Source of the DNA: Motiliproteus sp041586735
GTDB lineage: Bacteria > Pseudomonadota > Gammaproteobacteria > Pseudomonadales > Balneatricaceae
Direction of reading: 5' to 3'
Length of the DNA stretch: 64,000 nucleotides
Assembly: GCA_041586735.1 (NCBI GenBank)
Contig: JBFGZQ010000001.1
Span: forward strand, 124,001-188,000
Position 1 is the first letter of the stretch. Each line of letters begins with the position of its first letter. The position numbers and the translations under genes are program-made. The notes below the pieces were generated by a model. It did no database searches, was not told the DNA's origin, and was given only the letters and a program-made list of their open reading frames with translations. Below are positions 35,403-45,123 of the stretch, in pieces.

Positions 35403-36336
35403 CGCTGAATTCAACAACATCTGGAGTGGACGGGTTGACTCTGAAGAGTCTTTGGAGGTTGCCTGTCGGCTTCATCAGGCCATAGCACCCTTGGGCGAAG
35501 GTCCCGAAGGTGTTGCTGTGATTGGCTTTTGCTCTGATGAGGGGGTGCGTAGAAATAAAGGCCGGGTCGGTGCCCGCCATGCCCCCGATCAGCTGCGCCG
35601 AGCCCTGGCTAATCTGCCTTGGCCGATCAATCGCCCTGTCTACGATGCCGGCAATGTCATCTGTGAAGGCGAAGCGCTAGAGCGGGCTCATTACGCCCTC
35701 GCGGAGTCGGTGTCTAACTGTCTTGACGAGGGTCATTTTCCCGTCGTACTCGGTGGTGGTCACGAAGTCGCGTATGGCAGTTGGCTCGGCTTGGCGCAAC
35801 ATCTTCAACAGCGTGCCCGGATGCCACGCATCGGCATCATTAATTTTGACGCCCATTTCGACCTGCGTCTGGATACCAACGGCTGTAGCTCCGGGACGCC
35901 TTTCTATCAGATCGCCCAGCAGTGTGAGCAGCAGGGCTATCCATTCCACTACTGCTGTCTGGGTGTCAGCGAGATGGCGAATACTCAGGCGCTGTTTCAA
36001 CGCGCGGACGCCCTGGGGGTCAGCTACCGGAGGGATGCGGATATGGGAAGCAACCAGCTTGATGACAGCCTGAAGCAGCTCAACCAGTTCATCGCTAGCT
36101 GTGATGTGCTCTATCTGACCATCGACTTGGACGTGTTGCCGGCCAGCGTCGCACCTGGCGTCAGTGCGCCGGCCCCGAGAGGCGTAAGCCTGGAGGTGCT
36201 GGAACCCTTGATCGTCGCGATTAAAGCCTCCGGCAAGCTGAAGCTAGCGGATATCGCCGAATACAACCCTAAATTCGATATCGATAACTGGACCGCTCGC
36301 GTCGCTGCGCGCTTGGTCCACTGCATTATAAAATGA
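35395..36336 (+). CDS. hutG: Formimidoylglutamase HutG (arginase family)
   Basis: 313 residues, start ATG 35395 inside the end of hutI with GGAGAG ahead. Binuclear manganese site of the ureohydrolase fold: GGGHEVAYG, NFDAHFDLR, and TIDLDVLPASVAPGVSAPAPRG. It hydrolyses N-formimino-L-glutamate to glutamate and formamide, so this organism uses the direct route rather than HutF plus HutG'. hutU begins 10 bp after its stop. Confidence 0.95.
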   Translation: MSDAEFNNIWSGRVDSEESLEVACRLHQAIAPLGEGPEGVAVIGFCSDEGVRRNKGRVGARHAPDQLRRALANLPWPINRPVYDAGNVICEGEALERAHYALAESVSNCLDEGHFPVVLGGGHEVAYGSWLGLAQHLQQRARMPRIGIINFDAHFDLRLDTNGCSSGTPFYQIAQQCEQQGYPFHYCCLGVSEMANTQALFQRADALGVSYRRDADMGSNQLDDSLKQLNQFIASCDVLYLTIDLDVLPASVAPGVSAPAPRGVSLEVLEPLIVAIKASGKLKLADIAEYNPKFDIDNWTARVAARLVHCIIK

Positions 36337-36346
36337 GGACTAAGAA

Positions 36347-38020
36347 ATGAACAATACTCGTCTTGATAGCACCCGTGTGATCCAATCCCCGATTGGCAGT
36401 GACCTTAGCTGTAAGAGCTGGCTAACCGAAGCGCCGATGCGCATGTTGATGAACAACCTGCACCCTGACGTGGCAGAGCGCCCTGAAGAGCTGGTGGTCT
36501 ATGGCGGTATTGGTCGCGCCGCGCGTAACTGGGAGTGCTACGACAAGATTATTGAGGTGCTGCAGCGTCTTGAAGATGACGAAACCCTGCTGGTGCAATC
36601 CGGCAAGCCTGTCGGCGTCTTTCAGACCCATGCGGATGCCCCCCGAGTACTGATCGCCAACTCCAACATCGTTCCTAAATGGGCAAATTGGGAGCATTTT
36701 AACGAGTTAGATAAGAAAGGCCTGATGATGTACGGCCAGATGACCGCCGGTTCATGGATCTATATAGGTTCACAGGGCATCGTTCAGGGTACCTATGAAA
36801 CGTTCGTTGCCATGGCTAAGCAGCACTTCAATGGCGATGCTTCGGGTAAGTGGGTACTGACTGGCGGGCTGGGCGGCATGGGTGGTGCGCAACCGCTGGC
36901 GGCCACCATGGCCGGTTTCTCCTGTATCACCGTGGAATGTGATGAAACCCGCATCGATTTCCGTCTGCGTACCCGCTACGTCGATAAGAAGGCCCATAGC
37001 CTCGATGAAGCCCTGGCCATGATCGAAGACGCTAAGGCAAACGGCACTGTTGTTTCCGTAGGTCTGCTGGGTAATTGCGCCGATATCTTCCCCGAATTGG
37101 TGGCGCGGGGGATTACCCCGGACGTGGTCACCGACCAGACCAGCGCCCATGATCCGCTCAACGGTTATCTGCCGCAGGGCTGGAGCATGGAACAGGCCGC
37201 ACAGATGCGCAAAACGGATGAAGCAGCCGTCGTCGATGCCGCCAAGGAGTCGATGGCGACTCAGGTACGGGCGATGTTGACGCTGCAGCAGCGGGGTGCC
37301 GCAACCACTGACTACGGCAATAATATCCGCCAGATGGCCTTTGAGAAGGGTGTGGAAAACGCCTTCGATTTCCCGGGTTTCGTGCCTGCATACATCCGGC
37401 CGTTGTTCTGTGAGGGTATCGGTCCGTTCCGCTGGGTGGCGCTGTCGGGTGACCCGGAAGATATCTATAAGACCGATCAGAAGATCAAGGAGTTAATTCC
37501 TGACGATGCCCACCTGCACAACTGGCTGGATATGGCGCGTGAACGTATCGCTTTCCAGGGCTTGCCGGCGCGTATCTGCTGGGTTGGCTTGAAGGATCGT
37601 GCCCGTTTGGCGCTGGCATTTAACGACATGGTCAAGAGCGGTGAGTTGAAAGCACCTATCGTCATCGGTCGTGACCACCTGGACTCCGGTTCTGTGGCCA
37701 GTCCCAATCGCGAAACCGAGGCGATGCTGGATGGCTCGGATACCATCTCTGACTGGCCGTTGTTGAACGCGCTGCTCAACACCGCCGGCGGTGCCACCTG
37801 GGTCTCTCTGCACCATGGCGGGGGTGTTGGCATGGGCTTCAGCCAGCACGCAGGCGTGGTTATCGTTGCCGACGGCACCGATGCCGCCGCCAAGCGCTTG
37901 GGCCGGGTGTTGCGTAATGATCCGGGCACCGGTGTTATGCGCCATGCCGATGCGGGTTATGACATTGCCATTCGTTGTGCTGAAGAGCAGGGGCTGGATC
38001 TGCCTATGGTTAAGGGTTAA
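36347..38020 (+). CDS. hutU: Urocanate hydratase HutU
   Basis: 557 residues, the normal urocanase length, with GAGGAC ahead of ATG 36347. The NAD-binding loop GGLGGMGGAQPLAATMAG, the central block HDPLNGYLPQGW and the active-site region GRDHLDSGSVASPNRETEAM are intact. It adds water to urocanate to give imidazolone propionate using tightly bound NAD+. It lies downstream of hutG and upstream of hutD in one unit. The gene order I-G-U-D with U third is compact and has no room for hutH. Confidence 0.97.
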   Translation: MNNTRLDSTRVIQSPIGSDLSCKSWLTEAPMRMLMNNLHPDVAERPEELVVYGGIGRAARNWECYDKIIEVLQRLEDDETLLVQSGKPVGVFQTHADAPRVLIANSNIVPKWANWEHFNELDKKGLMMYGQMTAGSWIYIGSQGIVQGTYETFVAMAKQHFNGDASGKWVLTGGLGGMGGAQPLAATMAGFSCITVECDETRIDFRLRTRYVDKKAHSLDEALAMIEDAKANGTVVSVGLLGNCADIFPELVARGITPDVVTDQTSAHDPLNGYLPQGWSMEQAAQMRKTDEAAVVDAAKESMATQVRAMLTLQQRGAATTDYGNNIRQMAFEKGVENAFDFPGFVPAYIRPLFCEGIGPFRWVALSGDPEDIYKTDQKIKELIPDDAHLHNWLDMARERIAFQGLPARICWVGLKDRARLALAFNDMVKSGELKAPIVIGRDHLDSGSVASPNRETEAMLDGSDTISDWPLLNALLNTAGGATWVSLHHGGGVGMGFSQHAGVVIVADGTDAAAKRLGRVLRNDPGTGVMRHADAGYDIAIRCAEEQGLDLPMVKG

Positions 38021-38104
38021 CCAGGTTTCAGGATAATCGCTGTTCATCATCCCCGCATAGCGGCGCAGCTGCGCCGCTATAGCTGCCGCAACTGGAGGAA
38101 GTCG

Positions 38105-38686
38105 TTGGTGTTTGAAGTTATTCCACCGAGTGATTACAAAAAACTGCTTTGGAAAAATGGCAAGGGCACAACGCAGGAGCTGGCCATCAGCGCGGGTCAC
38201 AGCGTAGAAGATTTTGATTGGCGATTAAGCATTGCGGGTGTCAATGAAAACGGCTATTTTTCTGACTTCGCGGGTTATCAACGTGCTCTTGTCATATTAG
38301 CAGGGCATGGCATTTTCCTTACCCATGCTAATAAGACGACGCAGCTATTAAAAAGTAGCATGGATTACGCATGTTTTGGTGGTGGCTGGAGATCGTATGG
38401 GGAGCTGCTGGATGGCCCCATAGTAGATTTTAACGTGATGACAAAAACAGGTCGTTACCACGCTCAAGTTGATACTTTTCAGCACCACCAACCTGTTGGA
38501 GTGCCGGATACCGACTTTTGCTTTGCATTTAGTTTGAGCAACCCGCTAAATTTTTTCCTGAACGAAAACTCAGAATCAATTCAGGTACCCGCGGGCCATT
38601 TGATAAAAATAAGCGGAGAGTGCAATGGCATGATTTCCGGCGCTCAATGGCTATTGATATGCATCAATCGCTGTATGTCATCCTAG
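38105..38686 (+). CDS. hutD: HutD family protein
   Basis: About 193 residues. GGAGG at 38094-38098 serves either TTG 38105 or GTG 38108; GTG is at the better spacing. The pattern WKNGKGTTQELAI, DFDWRLSIAGVNENGYFSDFAGYQRALVILAGHGI is diagnostic of HutD, a bicupin. Work in Pseudomonas fluorescens suggests that HutD sets an upper limit to hut activity, perhaps by binding urocanate or formimino-glutamate; the biochemistry is unresolved. Last gene of the hut operon here. It looks more A+T-rich than hutIGU. Confidence 0.9.
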   Translation: MVFEVIPPSDYKKLLWKNGKGTTQELAISAGHSVEDFDWRLSIAGVNENGYFSDFAGYQRALVILAGHGIFLTHANKTTQLLKSSMDYACFGGGWRSYGELLDGPIVDFNVMTKTGRYHAQVDTFQHHQPVGVPDTDFCFAFSLSNPLNFFLNENSESIQVPAGHLIKISGECNGMISGAQWLLICINRCMSS

Positions 38687-38800
38687 AGAAAATCTCGAAA
38701 ATACCTAGAATCTAAGCTAGCTGTCGCTACAACATATTGATCTTTAAAGACTGTGTGGGTAGAGGACGAGCTGTTCCGAACTGCCCTTTGGCCTGGCTAT

Positions 38801-39057
38801 TTAAGTTCGGTCTGTTGCAGAACCTGGCAAGACTGTTGCCACTCACGCTGTAGCTGTAGGCGTTGCTGTGGGTCGAGCCGAGCGTTAGCGGTCTGTTGCT
38901 CCTTTCAGTTTATGCAGCAGACGGGCCTGCACGGCAGCGTCAGTGGCCTGTAATAGCTGCTCGAGTGTATTGGCCGAATCGTCCAGAAACAGCGCGATCA
39001 GTTGCTGCACCTGGTCTTTGCCCGAGTAGGTCATATCTTGCTCAAGATCCGGGTATC
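38801..39057 (-). pseudogene. Copied 3' fragment of torS (HPt domain), with internal deletion
   Basis: This stretch matches the end of torS (41086 to about 41399) on the same strand with scattered substitutions. About 53 bases (source bases starting AGCTCGGTACAGC) are missing, and the torS stop codon and last codon are not included. The remaining HPt sequence is frameshifted and cannot form a domain. It ends where an IS3-type fragment begins. Confidence 0.88.
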
Positions 39058-39059
39058 CA

Positions 39060-39228
39060 TACAGTCCGCTCGCCAGCGCTGGAACTGCTCTGGATATAAT
39101 CCCTTCTCTCGGCAGTACTGACTCAGCTCAGCCTCCGACAAAGCAGCGGTTTCAACGATGACGGCCAGCTTTGTGTCGACTGACCAGTTTCTGTAGAGGG
39201 TGTTTTTCCTGAAACAGGGAAATAGCAT
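39060..39228 (-). pseudogene. Fragment of an IS3-family orfA (transposase helix-turn-helix)
   Basis: NWSVDTKLAVIVETAALSEAELSQYCREKGLYPEQFQRWRADC reads as the start of the OrfA helix-turn-helix of IS3-type transposases (WSxxxKLxxVxETAxLSExELxxYCRxxGLYPEQxxxWR). After about 56 codons it runs into the copied torS fragment (…DTRIL). No OrfB or terminal repeats are visible. This relic may mark the event that carried the torS fragment here. Confidence 0.75.
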
Positions 39229-39322
39229 CTATTGATCTGTGTGGATATAGTGATTTCTGGTCTATCCCCTGACTTAGATTACGCTCTGAAATCCAGGTAG
39301 CAGCGAAGCTGCGGATGTTGGG

Positions 39323-40273
39323 CTAATCTAGATCATCTTTGAAGGTAGCCGGTGGAAAGGGGTGGCGGTTGACACGCAGATGGAAAATATCGGGGCGCCC
39401 ATAGTGCCCTGAGACATCGAGCGACTTTCTGGCATTTTTAGCCGCAGCCACATCAATATCGGCATAAAGAATGTCTTTCTCTTTATGCAGAGGTCCAGCC
39501 ACAACCCCTTCAATCGGGCTGATAACCACGGCCCCTCCCGTGTTTATCCAATCATCCATCGGGAACAACTGAGACTTGCCGGGAAAATCCTCGGGTATGT
39601 CGCCCCCGGTGATGGCCGTTGCGGTACTTAATACCCAGCAGCCTCCCTCTCGCGCAATGTGGCTCATTGAGGCCATCCAAGTATCGCCATTATCCCACGT
39701 TGGGGCTATATACAGATCTATGTCCTGGCAATATAAGGCGAACCTTGCCAAGGGCATATAGCTCTCCCAGCAGATCAAACAACCTAACCGCCCGACTGCG
39801 GTATCCACTACTTTCAAACCCGAAGCATCCCCCATGCCCCAGACCATCCGTTCAGGATTCGTTGGCATGAGTTTGCGGTGTCGATTGAGCAGGCTACCAT
39901 CAGCGTCAATCACAAAAAGCGAATTATACAATGTGGAGCCACTGAATTCTGATTCAAGCTCATGGGCTCCCATGACCACGACGATCTTGTGTTTAGCAGC
40001 GGCCGCGCAGATGGGATCTAGATCACCTCTCTTGAAATCAACGGCATTAGATCTCAACTTGGCATGAATTTCATTGCCCAAAGCTATATCAGCCCCCGGT
40101 TTTAATCGCCATATCCAAGTAGGATAGCCAGGTAGGTAAGCTTCTGGAAATACGATCAACTTAGCTCCCTGAGTGGCCGCTTCTGCAATCGTCTCAACAG
40201 CCAGAGATAAAGAGGCCTCAAGATTTAGCATCACGGGAGGTTTTTGCGTAATCGATACCTTTACCATTGTCAT
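39323..40273 (-). CDS. Nitrilase
   Basis: 316 residues from ATG 40273 (TAGGA just ahead); the longer frame to 40312 lacks a site. Catalytic Glu in FPEAYLPGYP, Lys in HRKLMPTNPER and Cys in LICWESYMP form the nitrilase triad. The RxxWGxGD and HIAREGGCWVLSTA blocks place it among true carbon-nitrogen nitrilases (nitrile to acid plus ammonia) rather than amidases. Substrate not predictable. A secreted protein of unknown function lies upstream on the same strand, 101 bp away. Confidence 0.92.
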   Translation of the reverse strand: MTMVKVSITQKPPVMLNLEASLSLAVETIAEAATQGAKLIVFPEAYLPGYPTWIWRLKPGADIALGNEIHAKLRSNAVDFKRGDLDPICAAAAKHKIVVVMGAHELESEFSGSTLYNSLFVIDADGSLLNRHRKLMPTNPERMVWGMGDASGLKVVDTAVGRLGCLICWESYMPLARFALYCQDIDLYIAPTWDNGDTWMASMSHIAREGGCWVLSTATAITGGDIPEDFPGKSQLFPMDDWINTGGAVVISPIEGVVAGPLHKEKDILYADIDVAAAKNARKSLDVSGHYGRPDIFHLRVNRHPFPPATFKDDLD

Positions 40274-40374
40274 ATGTCCTAGCGGATAGCTTGCGCTGTT
40301 ACTCTTTGACAACGGCCCTTATATTGCTGTGCCGCACTCATGACGTACCTGCTGATGGGCTGTTTTTTATAGGA

Positions 40375-40899
40375 TTATTGTCGTTCTCCTACAGGAATCA
40401 TGATGTGGGCATAGGGCGTATTCTTCCACATCACATAAGGGCCACCTGCATGGGGATCATCTGTGACCCCCTTCAAGATCTCCTTAGGCACGATCAACAT
40501 GATGTGCGGGCCTTCCTTAATGTAATCCTTAGCTTTCATATGGTCAGCGTGATAGGGATCAGAGTTACTGACGCCTCCATCCCCAGCCAGCATGTAGGAA
40601 AAGCCCACAGCTTTAGCCGTAAATGAGGCCTTGTTAGCTATCGCCTGTAGCATTTCCATCCACACAGCATCATTGCAAATAGGCGAGTTATCACCAGGCA
40701 GGGTTTCGGGCATACAGACCCAGTGATTCGTGCCTTGCAATAGTGTTTTTCCTTGATAGACGACCGTTGCAGCCATACTGACCATCGAAGGCGCCGCAGA
40801 GCGCGCCTGATGAATCAATGCCTGATTGTCAGCAGCCAAGGAGAGGGGGCAAATCACAAGAACTGCGCTTAACAAAAGCGGCTTAGAAGGGGTGCGCAT
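40375..40899 (-). CDS. Secreted hypothetical protein
   Basis: 174 residues from ATG 40899 (TTGGAGGTTAT ahead gives a strong site). A signal peptide (about 1-23, LLLSAVLVICPLSLAADN) precedes a mature part with conserved-looking blocks: TNHWVCMPETLPGDNSPICNDAVW, GFSYMLAGDGGVSNSDP, GPHIMLIVPKEILKG and GGPYVMWKNTPYAHIMIPV. I know this pattern from unnamed periplasmic proteins in many proteobacteria but not a function. Two Cys may form a disulfide. It precedes the nitrilase gene on the same strand and could be cotranscribed. Confidence 0.8.
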   Translation of the reverse strand: MRTPSKPLLLSAVLVICPLSLAADNQALIHQARSAAPSMVSMAATVVYQGKTLLQGTNHWVCMPETLPGDNSPICNDAVWMEMLQAIANKASFTAKAVGFSYMLAGDGGVSNSDPYHADHMKAKDYIKEGPHIMLIVPKEILKGVTDDPHAGGPYVMWKNTPYAHIMIPVGERQ

Positions 40900-41081
40900 A
40901 TAACCTCCAATTTCTAGCAATACGAAATCATGACGGAGGTTGGAACAGCTAATAACCAACCAAAAATCTAGGTTATATAACTGTAGACCATCTTTGTTAT
41001 AAATTCTTGTTTGATGCCCCTGGGTGGGACGGAGCCCAATGGGATAGCGTCGCGGTGACCTGCAGCATAGGCGAAATCCAT

Positions 41082-43958
41082 TTAGTTAAGTTCGGTCTGT
41101 TGCAGTACCTGGCAAGACTGTTGCCACTCACGCTGTAGCTGTAAGCGTTGCTGTGGGTCGAGCCGAGCGTTAGCGGTCTGTCGCTCCAGCTCGGTACAGC
41201 GGTGCTGCAGCCTGGTCAGTCCCAGTCCGGCTGCCGCGCCTTTCAGTTTATGCAGCAGGCGGGCCTGCATGGCAGCGTCAGTGGTCTGTAATAGCTGCTC
41301 GAGGGTCTTGGCCGAGTCGTCCAGAAACAGCACGATCAGTTGCTGCACCTGGTCTTTGCCTAGATAGGTCATATCTTGCTCAAGAACCCGGGTATCGATC
41401 CAGTCGGCACGGCTGTCAGTTATGGCTTGAGTGGGCTCGAGTGGGCGATGGCCTGCCATCACCTGTGCCAACGCCGGTCGTAGGGTCTTCATCTGTACCG
41501 GCTTGGCGATAAAGCCGTCGAATCCTGCCTGCAGATAGCGCTCGACCTCTTCCTTGAACACCTGGGCCGAGACCGCAATAATCGGCATGCTGCTGTCGGT
41601 AGCGGCGGCTCGGGTCTTGAGTCTCTGGCACAGTTCTACGCCACCGATATCCGGCAGATTGATATCCAGCAGGGCCAGGTCGAATGACCGCAGCGCCATC
41701 TGCTCCAGCGCGCCGGCACCGTCGGCGACGGTCGTCACCCGGTGTCCGAGCTTTGCCAGCAGGCCGCAGGCCACTCGTTGATTGACGACATTATCCTCCA
41801 CCAGCAGTATCTGCAATGGGCCAGTCTGTGCGGATCTGGCGACGACAGGTTTGTCATGCTGTGGCAGCCCCTGCGGCATGTCTAGGCTGAAACTGAAGCG
41901 GCTACCGCGCTGCGGTTCGCTGCTCAGCTGCAGCTGGCCACCCATACCCTGTACCAGTCGTTGACTGATGGTCAGTCCCAGGCCCGTACCCCCCATCGGG
42001 TTATAGCCGCCCTCTTGGGAAAAGGCTTCGAAGACCCGCTGTTGTAGATGTAACGGAATGCCGATGCCGGTATCGATCACCTCAAACCGGACCCTGACGT
42101 GATCCTGCTCTGCAGTGGCCGGCACCGTGACGCGCAGGGTGATCCGCCCCTGTTCAGTAAATTTGATGGCATTGCCCAGCAGATTGGTCAGCACCTGTCG
42201 CAGTTTGCCCTGATCCGTCACCAGCCAGCGGGGCAGGTGGGGGTCGATGTCGGTGTTGAGTTGCAGACCTTTGCTGCGGGCGTGGGCGGTCATCAACGCG
42301 ACCAGATCGGCGATCAGTTTAGGCAGATTGAAACTGACCGGTGTGATCTCTAGTTGTCCGGATTCGATCTTGGAATAGTCCAAAATATCGTTAAGGATAT
42401 CGAGCAGGTGTTGACCGGACCCGAGGATGGTTTCGACATACTGCTGTTGTTGTGGCTGGAGATCGGTATCCGCCAGTAGCTCCAGGGTGCCGATGACGCC
42501 GTTCATCGGGGTCCGGATCTCATGACTCATATGGGCCAGAAACGTCGACTTGGCCAAATTTGCCTGCTCGGCTCGTAACTTCGCCACCTCATGCGCCTGA
42601 ACCGCCTGGCTGAGGCGAGTATTGGCATCGGTTAACTGTTCGGTGCGTTGCCTGACCAGCTTCTGTAGGCTGTCCTGGTGATGCCGCAGTTGCCGTTCGG
42701 TTTCCAGCTGCTGTCGTTCCAGTTGCTGTTTGGTCAGGGCATTTTGCCGGAACACTTCCAATCCACGCGCCATTACCGCCAGCTCGTCGCTGCCGCGTTC
42801 ATCCACTTTTGCCGTCAGGTTGCCGCAGGCCAACTGCTGCAAGGCATGGGTATTCAGGCTGAGGCGATGAACGATGTCCCGGTAGACCAGTCGCCACATG
42901 ATGAAAAGCAGCAGAAGCAGGGTGGCGCTGCCACTGGCGATCACGATGAGCGTGCCGCGCTGTAACAGGGTATGCAGTTGACCGGTTGCGTATGAGGTAG
43001 CCTGACTACTTTGATTGACCAGCTGATTGACGCTCAAGCTCAGTGCGTTGAAGTAGTTGAGGTTGGCCTGGTTCAGCTGTTTCATCTGCAGAGTCACTTG
43101 CAGGAGTTGCCGCTGTGCGTTAAAAAGCGGCTGGCTTTGACTCAGCTGCTGCAGCGACGCCGTCATCGCTGCTTGGCGCTGCGGATCGGCCACCGCGGTC
43201 ACTCGGCGGTCGATCACCCGCAGTAGCTGGGTGTACTGCTGCTCCAGTGGACTGATCGCTGCGGGCTGTTGCACGGCTGTGAGACGGTTGATCAGGTGCT
43301 CAAGCTGCAGGCTCTTGTGCTGCAGTTCCGACATCTGCTCCAGTTGATCCAGGTCTTCCTCCAGGGTTCGGTCCAAGGAGGCGAAAATCGTCGACAGGGC
43401 GCGAGAATCAGCCAACTGGTCGTAAATGTTGCCCAGGTTGACGATAGTCAGGGTCTGGGCGTTGGCAACCTGGGAGCGGGTCTGCTCGGTAATGATCTGT
43501 GTTGCCCGAGTGTAATGCTGCAGGTCGGTGGCCAGCTCCTGAGACAACGTAATCCGTTGCTCGGCTAATGGCGTCAGTTGCTGTAGATTGTCGCCTATCT
43601 GTGCCACGGTCTGCTCCATCTGCTGCACCTGTTGCGGCAGAAAGCCTAAGGTTTTGACGGTCGTTAACAGAGCTGACAGCTGCTCCTGTTGCTGATGCAG
43701 CTCCTCGCCGAGTCGTTGATGCTGTGACGGGCTGGCTACCTGGATCAGTGCCTGGGCGGTGTGGGAGATGTGCAGATTAAGCTCTGCCAGTTGTCGGGCG
43801 GCGGTCATGGTGGGGATCGCCAGGCCGGTGATCAGACGTTCGCTGCGGCTGATCTGTTGGAAGCCAACCCAGGCGATTACCGACGCTGTCAGTGATAGGG
43901 CCGCCATCAGGGCGAAGGCGTAGAGCAGTTTTTGTCCGATACTGAACGGGGCGGTCAA
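41082..43958 (-). CDS. torS: TMAO sensor hybrid kinase TorS
   Basis: 958 residues. Membrane helices at about 12-34 and 328-350 flank a long helical, Gln-rich periplasmic sensor. HAMP follows (about 350-405), then a coiled coil, HisKA with His479 in MSHEIRTPMN, HATPase (NLLGNAIKF, DTGIGIP, GGTGLGLTIS), a receiver (ALLDINLPD) and an HPt domain (LLHKLKGAAAGLGL). This four-step relay layout and the neighbours identify TorS, which reads TMAO through periplasmic TorT and phosphorylates TorR. It is divergent from torT with only about 30-50 bp between starts. Its last 310 bp are copied at 38801-39057. Confidence 0.92.
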   Translation of the reverse strand: MTAPFSIGQKLLYAFALMAALSLTASVIAWVGFQQISRSERLITGLAIPTMTAARQLAELNLHISHTAQALIQVASPSQHQRLGEELHQQQEQLSALLTTVKTLGFLPQQVQQMEQTVAQIGDNLQQLTPLAEQRITLSQELATDLQHYTRATQIITEQTRSQVANAQTLTIVNLGNIYDQLADSRALSTIFASLDRTLEEDLDQLEQMSELQHKSLQLEHLINRLTAVQQPAAISPLEQQYTQLLRVIDRRVTAVADPQRQAAMTASLQQLSQSQPLFNAQRQLLQVTLQMKQLNQANLNYFNALSLSVNQLVNQSSQATSYATGQLHTLLQRGTLIVIASGSATLLLLLFIMWRLVYRDIVHRLSLNTHALQQLACGNLTAKVDERGSDELAVMARGLEVFRQNALTKQQLERQQLETERQLRHHQDSLQKLVRQRTEQLTDANTRLSQAVQAHEVAKLRAEQANLAKSTFLAHMSHEIRTPMNGVIGTLELLADTDLQPQQQQYVETILGSGQHLLDILNDILDYSKIESGQLEITPVSFNLPKLIADLVALMTAHARSKGLQLNTDIDPHLPRWLVTDQGKLRQVLTNLLGNAIKFTEQGRITLRVTVPATAEQDHVRVRFEVIDTGIGIPLHLQQRVFEAFSQEGGYNPMGGTGLGLTISQRLVQGMGGQLQLSSEPQRGSRFSFSLDMPQGLPQHDKPVVARSAQTGPLQILLVEDNVVNQRVACGLLAKLGHRVTTVADGAGALEQMALRSFDLALLDINLPDIGGVELCQRLKTRAAATDSSMPIIAVSAQVFKEEVERYLQAGFDGFIAKPVQMKTLRPALAQVMAGHRPLEPTQAITDSRADWIDTRVLEQDMTYLGKDQVQQLIVLFLDDSAKTLEQLLQTTDAAMQARLLHKLKGAAAGLGLTRLQHRCTELERQTANARLDPQQRLQLQREWQQSCQVLQQTELN

Positions 43959-44008
43959 GGTATAAGCTCCTTCATTGAGTAGCGGGCTCAGTGAGTGCGC
44001 GAGTCGAG

Positions 44009-45085
44009 ATGGTTATGATGATACGAGAACAGCAGATCAAAGGCCTTAAGATTATTGGCTACAGCCTGATGATGGCGTTGTCGCAGGCCGTGTTCGGCTG
44101 GTCTGTTGAAAGCCGTAGCCCGGCCTTTCAGTTTGAGCAGGTGGCCGCCACCGAGATCTCGCCGCTGTCGCAAGCCACCCAGCCCTGGCGGCTCTGCGCG
44201 CTCTATCCGCATCTGAAGGACTCCTACTGGCTAAGTGTGAATTATGGCATGGTCAAACAGGCTGAGCAGCTGGGGGTTGCGCTGCGCCTGGCGGATGCCG
44301 GGGGTTACCCGCAGTTGGAGCGACAATGGCAACAGCTGCAAGACTGCATCGCCTGGCAGGCGGATGCGATTCTGCTGGGTACGGTCGCCTATGCCGCTAT
44401 CAGCAACCGCTTTCATGCCACGGGCAGTTCGATACCGCTGTTTGGTCTGGTGAACAACCTGCCGACGGCGGGGCTCAGCGGCCGCGTCGGGGTGTCCTGG
44501 TATCAGATGGGCTATCGCGTCGGTGCCTTTCTGGCACAACGCCATCCCGCAGGCAGCCCAGCGGTGAGCATCGCCTGGTTTCCGGGGCCAACGCAGCGCG
44601 GCGGGACCCCCGAATCGGAGCAGGGCCTTAGGGCTGCGTTGGCGGGTAGCGCGGTGATACTGCAGATCAGCGCCCAGGGTGAGAATGACCGTAATGTTCA
44701 GCGCACCCTGCTGCAACAGGTGCTGGATCAATACTCGGATCTGGATTACATCGTTGGCGGCGCGGTGCTGGCAGAAGTGGCGGTGAATGAACTGCGAAAA
44801 CGTAACCCGCCCCGGCCACCGCAGATCATCAGCCACTACTTCAGCCACGGCGTCGACCGGGGCATCAAACGAGGCAAAATCCTGCTGGCCAACAGCGATC
44901 AGATGGCGCTGCAAGGCCGACTGGCGGTGGATCAGGCGGTGCGTTTTCTGGAGGGTGTTGACTATCAACAAGACGTGGGGCCGAACATCATTCAGCTGAG
45001 CCGTGACAGTTCAGCTCAAGTGCGGCTCGGTCATGACTCCCTGTCACCGGCGGGCTTTACGCCTACCTATCAGGTCGCACCTTAG
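44009..45085 (+). CDS. torT: Periplasmic TMAO-binding protein TorT
   Basis: About 358 residues from ATG 44009; in-frame GTG 43991 and ATG 44015/44018 are alternatives, none with a strong ribosome site. A signal peptide (hydrophobic GLKIIGYSLMMALSQAVFG) leads to a periplasmic-binding-protein type I fold: WRLCALYPHLKDSYWLSVNYGMVKQAEQLGV, DAILLGTVAYAAI, FPGPTQRGGT and DYIVGGAVLAEVAVNEL. TorT binds TMAO and signals through the TorS periplasmic domain. It converges with torR, 38 bp away. Confidence 0.9.
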   Translation: MVMMIREQQIKGLKIIGYSLMMALSQAVFGWSVESRSPAFQFEQVAATEISPLSQATQPWRLCALYPHLKDSYWLSVNYGMVKQAEQLGVALRLADAGGYPQLERQWQQLQDCIAWQADAILLGTVAYAAISNRFHATGSSIPLFGLVNNLPTAGLSGRVGVSWYQMGYRVGAFLAQRHPAGSPAVSIAWFPGPTQRGGTPESEQGLRAALAGSAVILQISAQGENDRNVQRTLLQQVLDQYSDLDYIVGGAVLAEVAVNELRKRNPPRPPQIISHYFSHGVDRGIKRGKILLANSDQMALQGRLAVDQAVRFLEGVDYQQDVGPNIIQLSRDSSAQVRLGHDSLSPAGFTPTYQVAP

Positions 45086-45123
45086 CCAATAACCGCCGCC
45101 GGTACTCGCTAGCAGCTCCTGCC

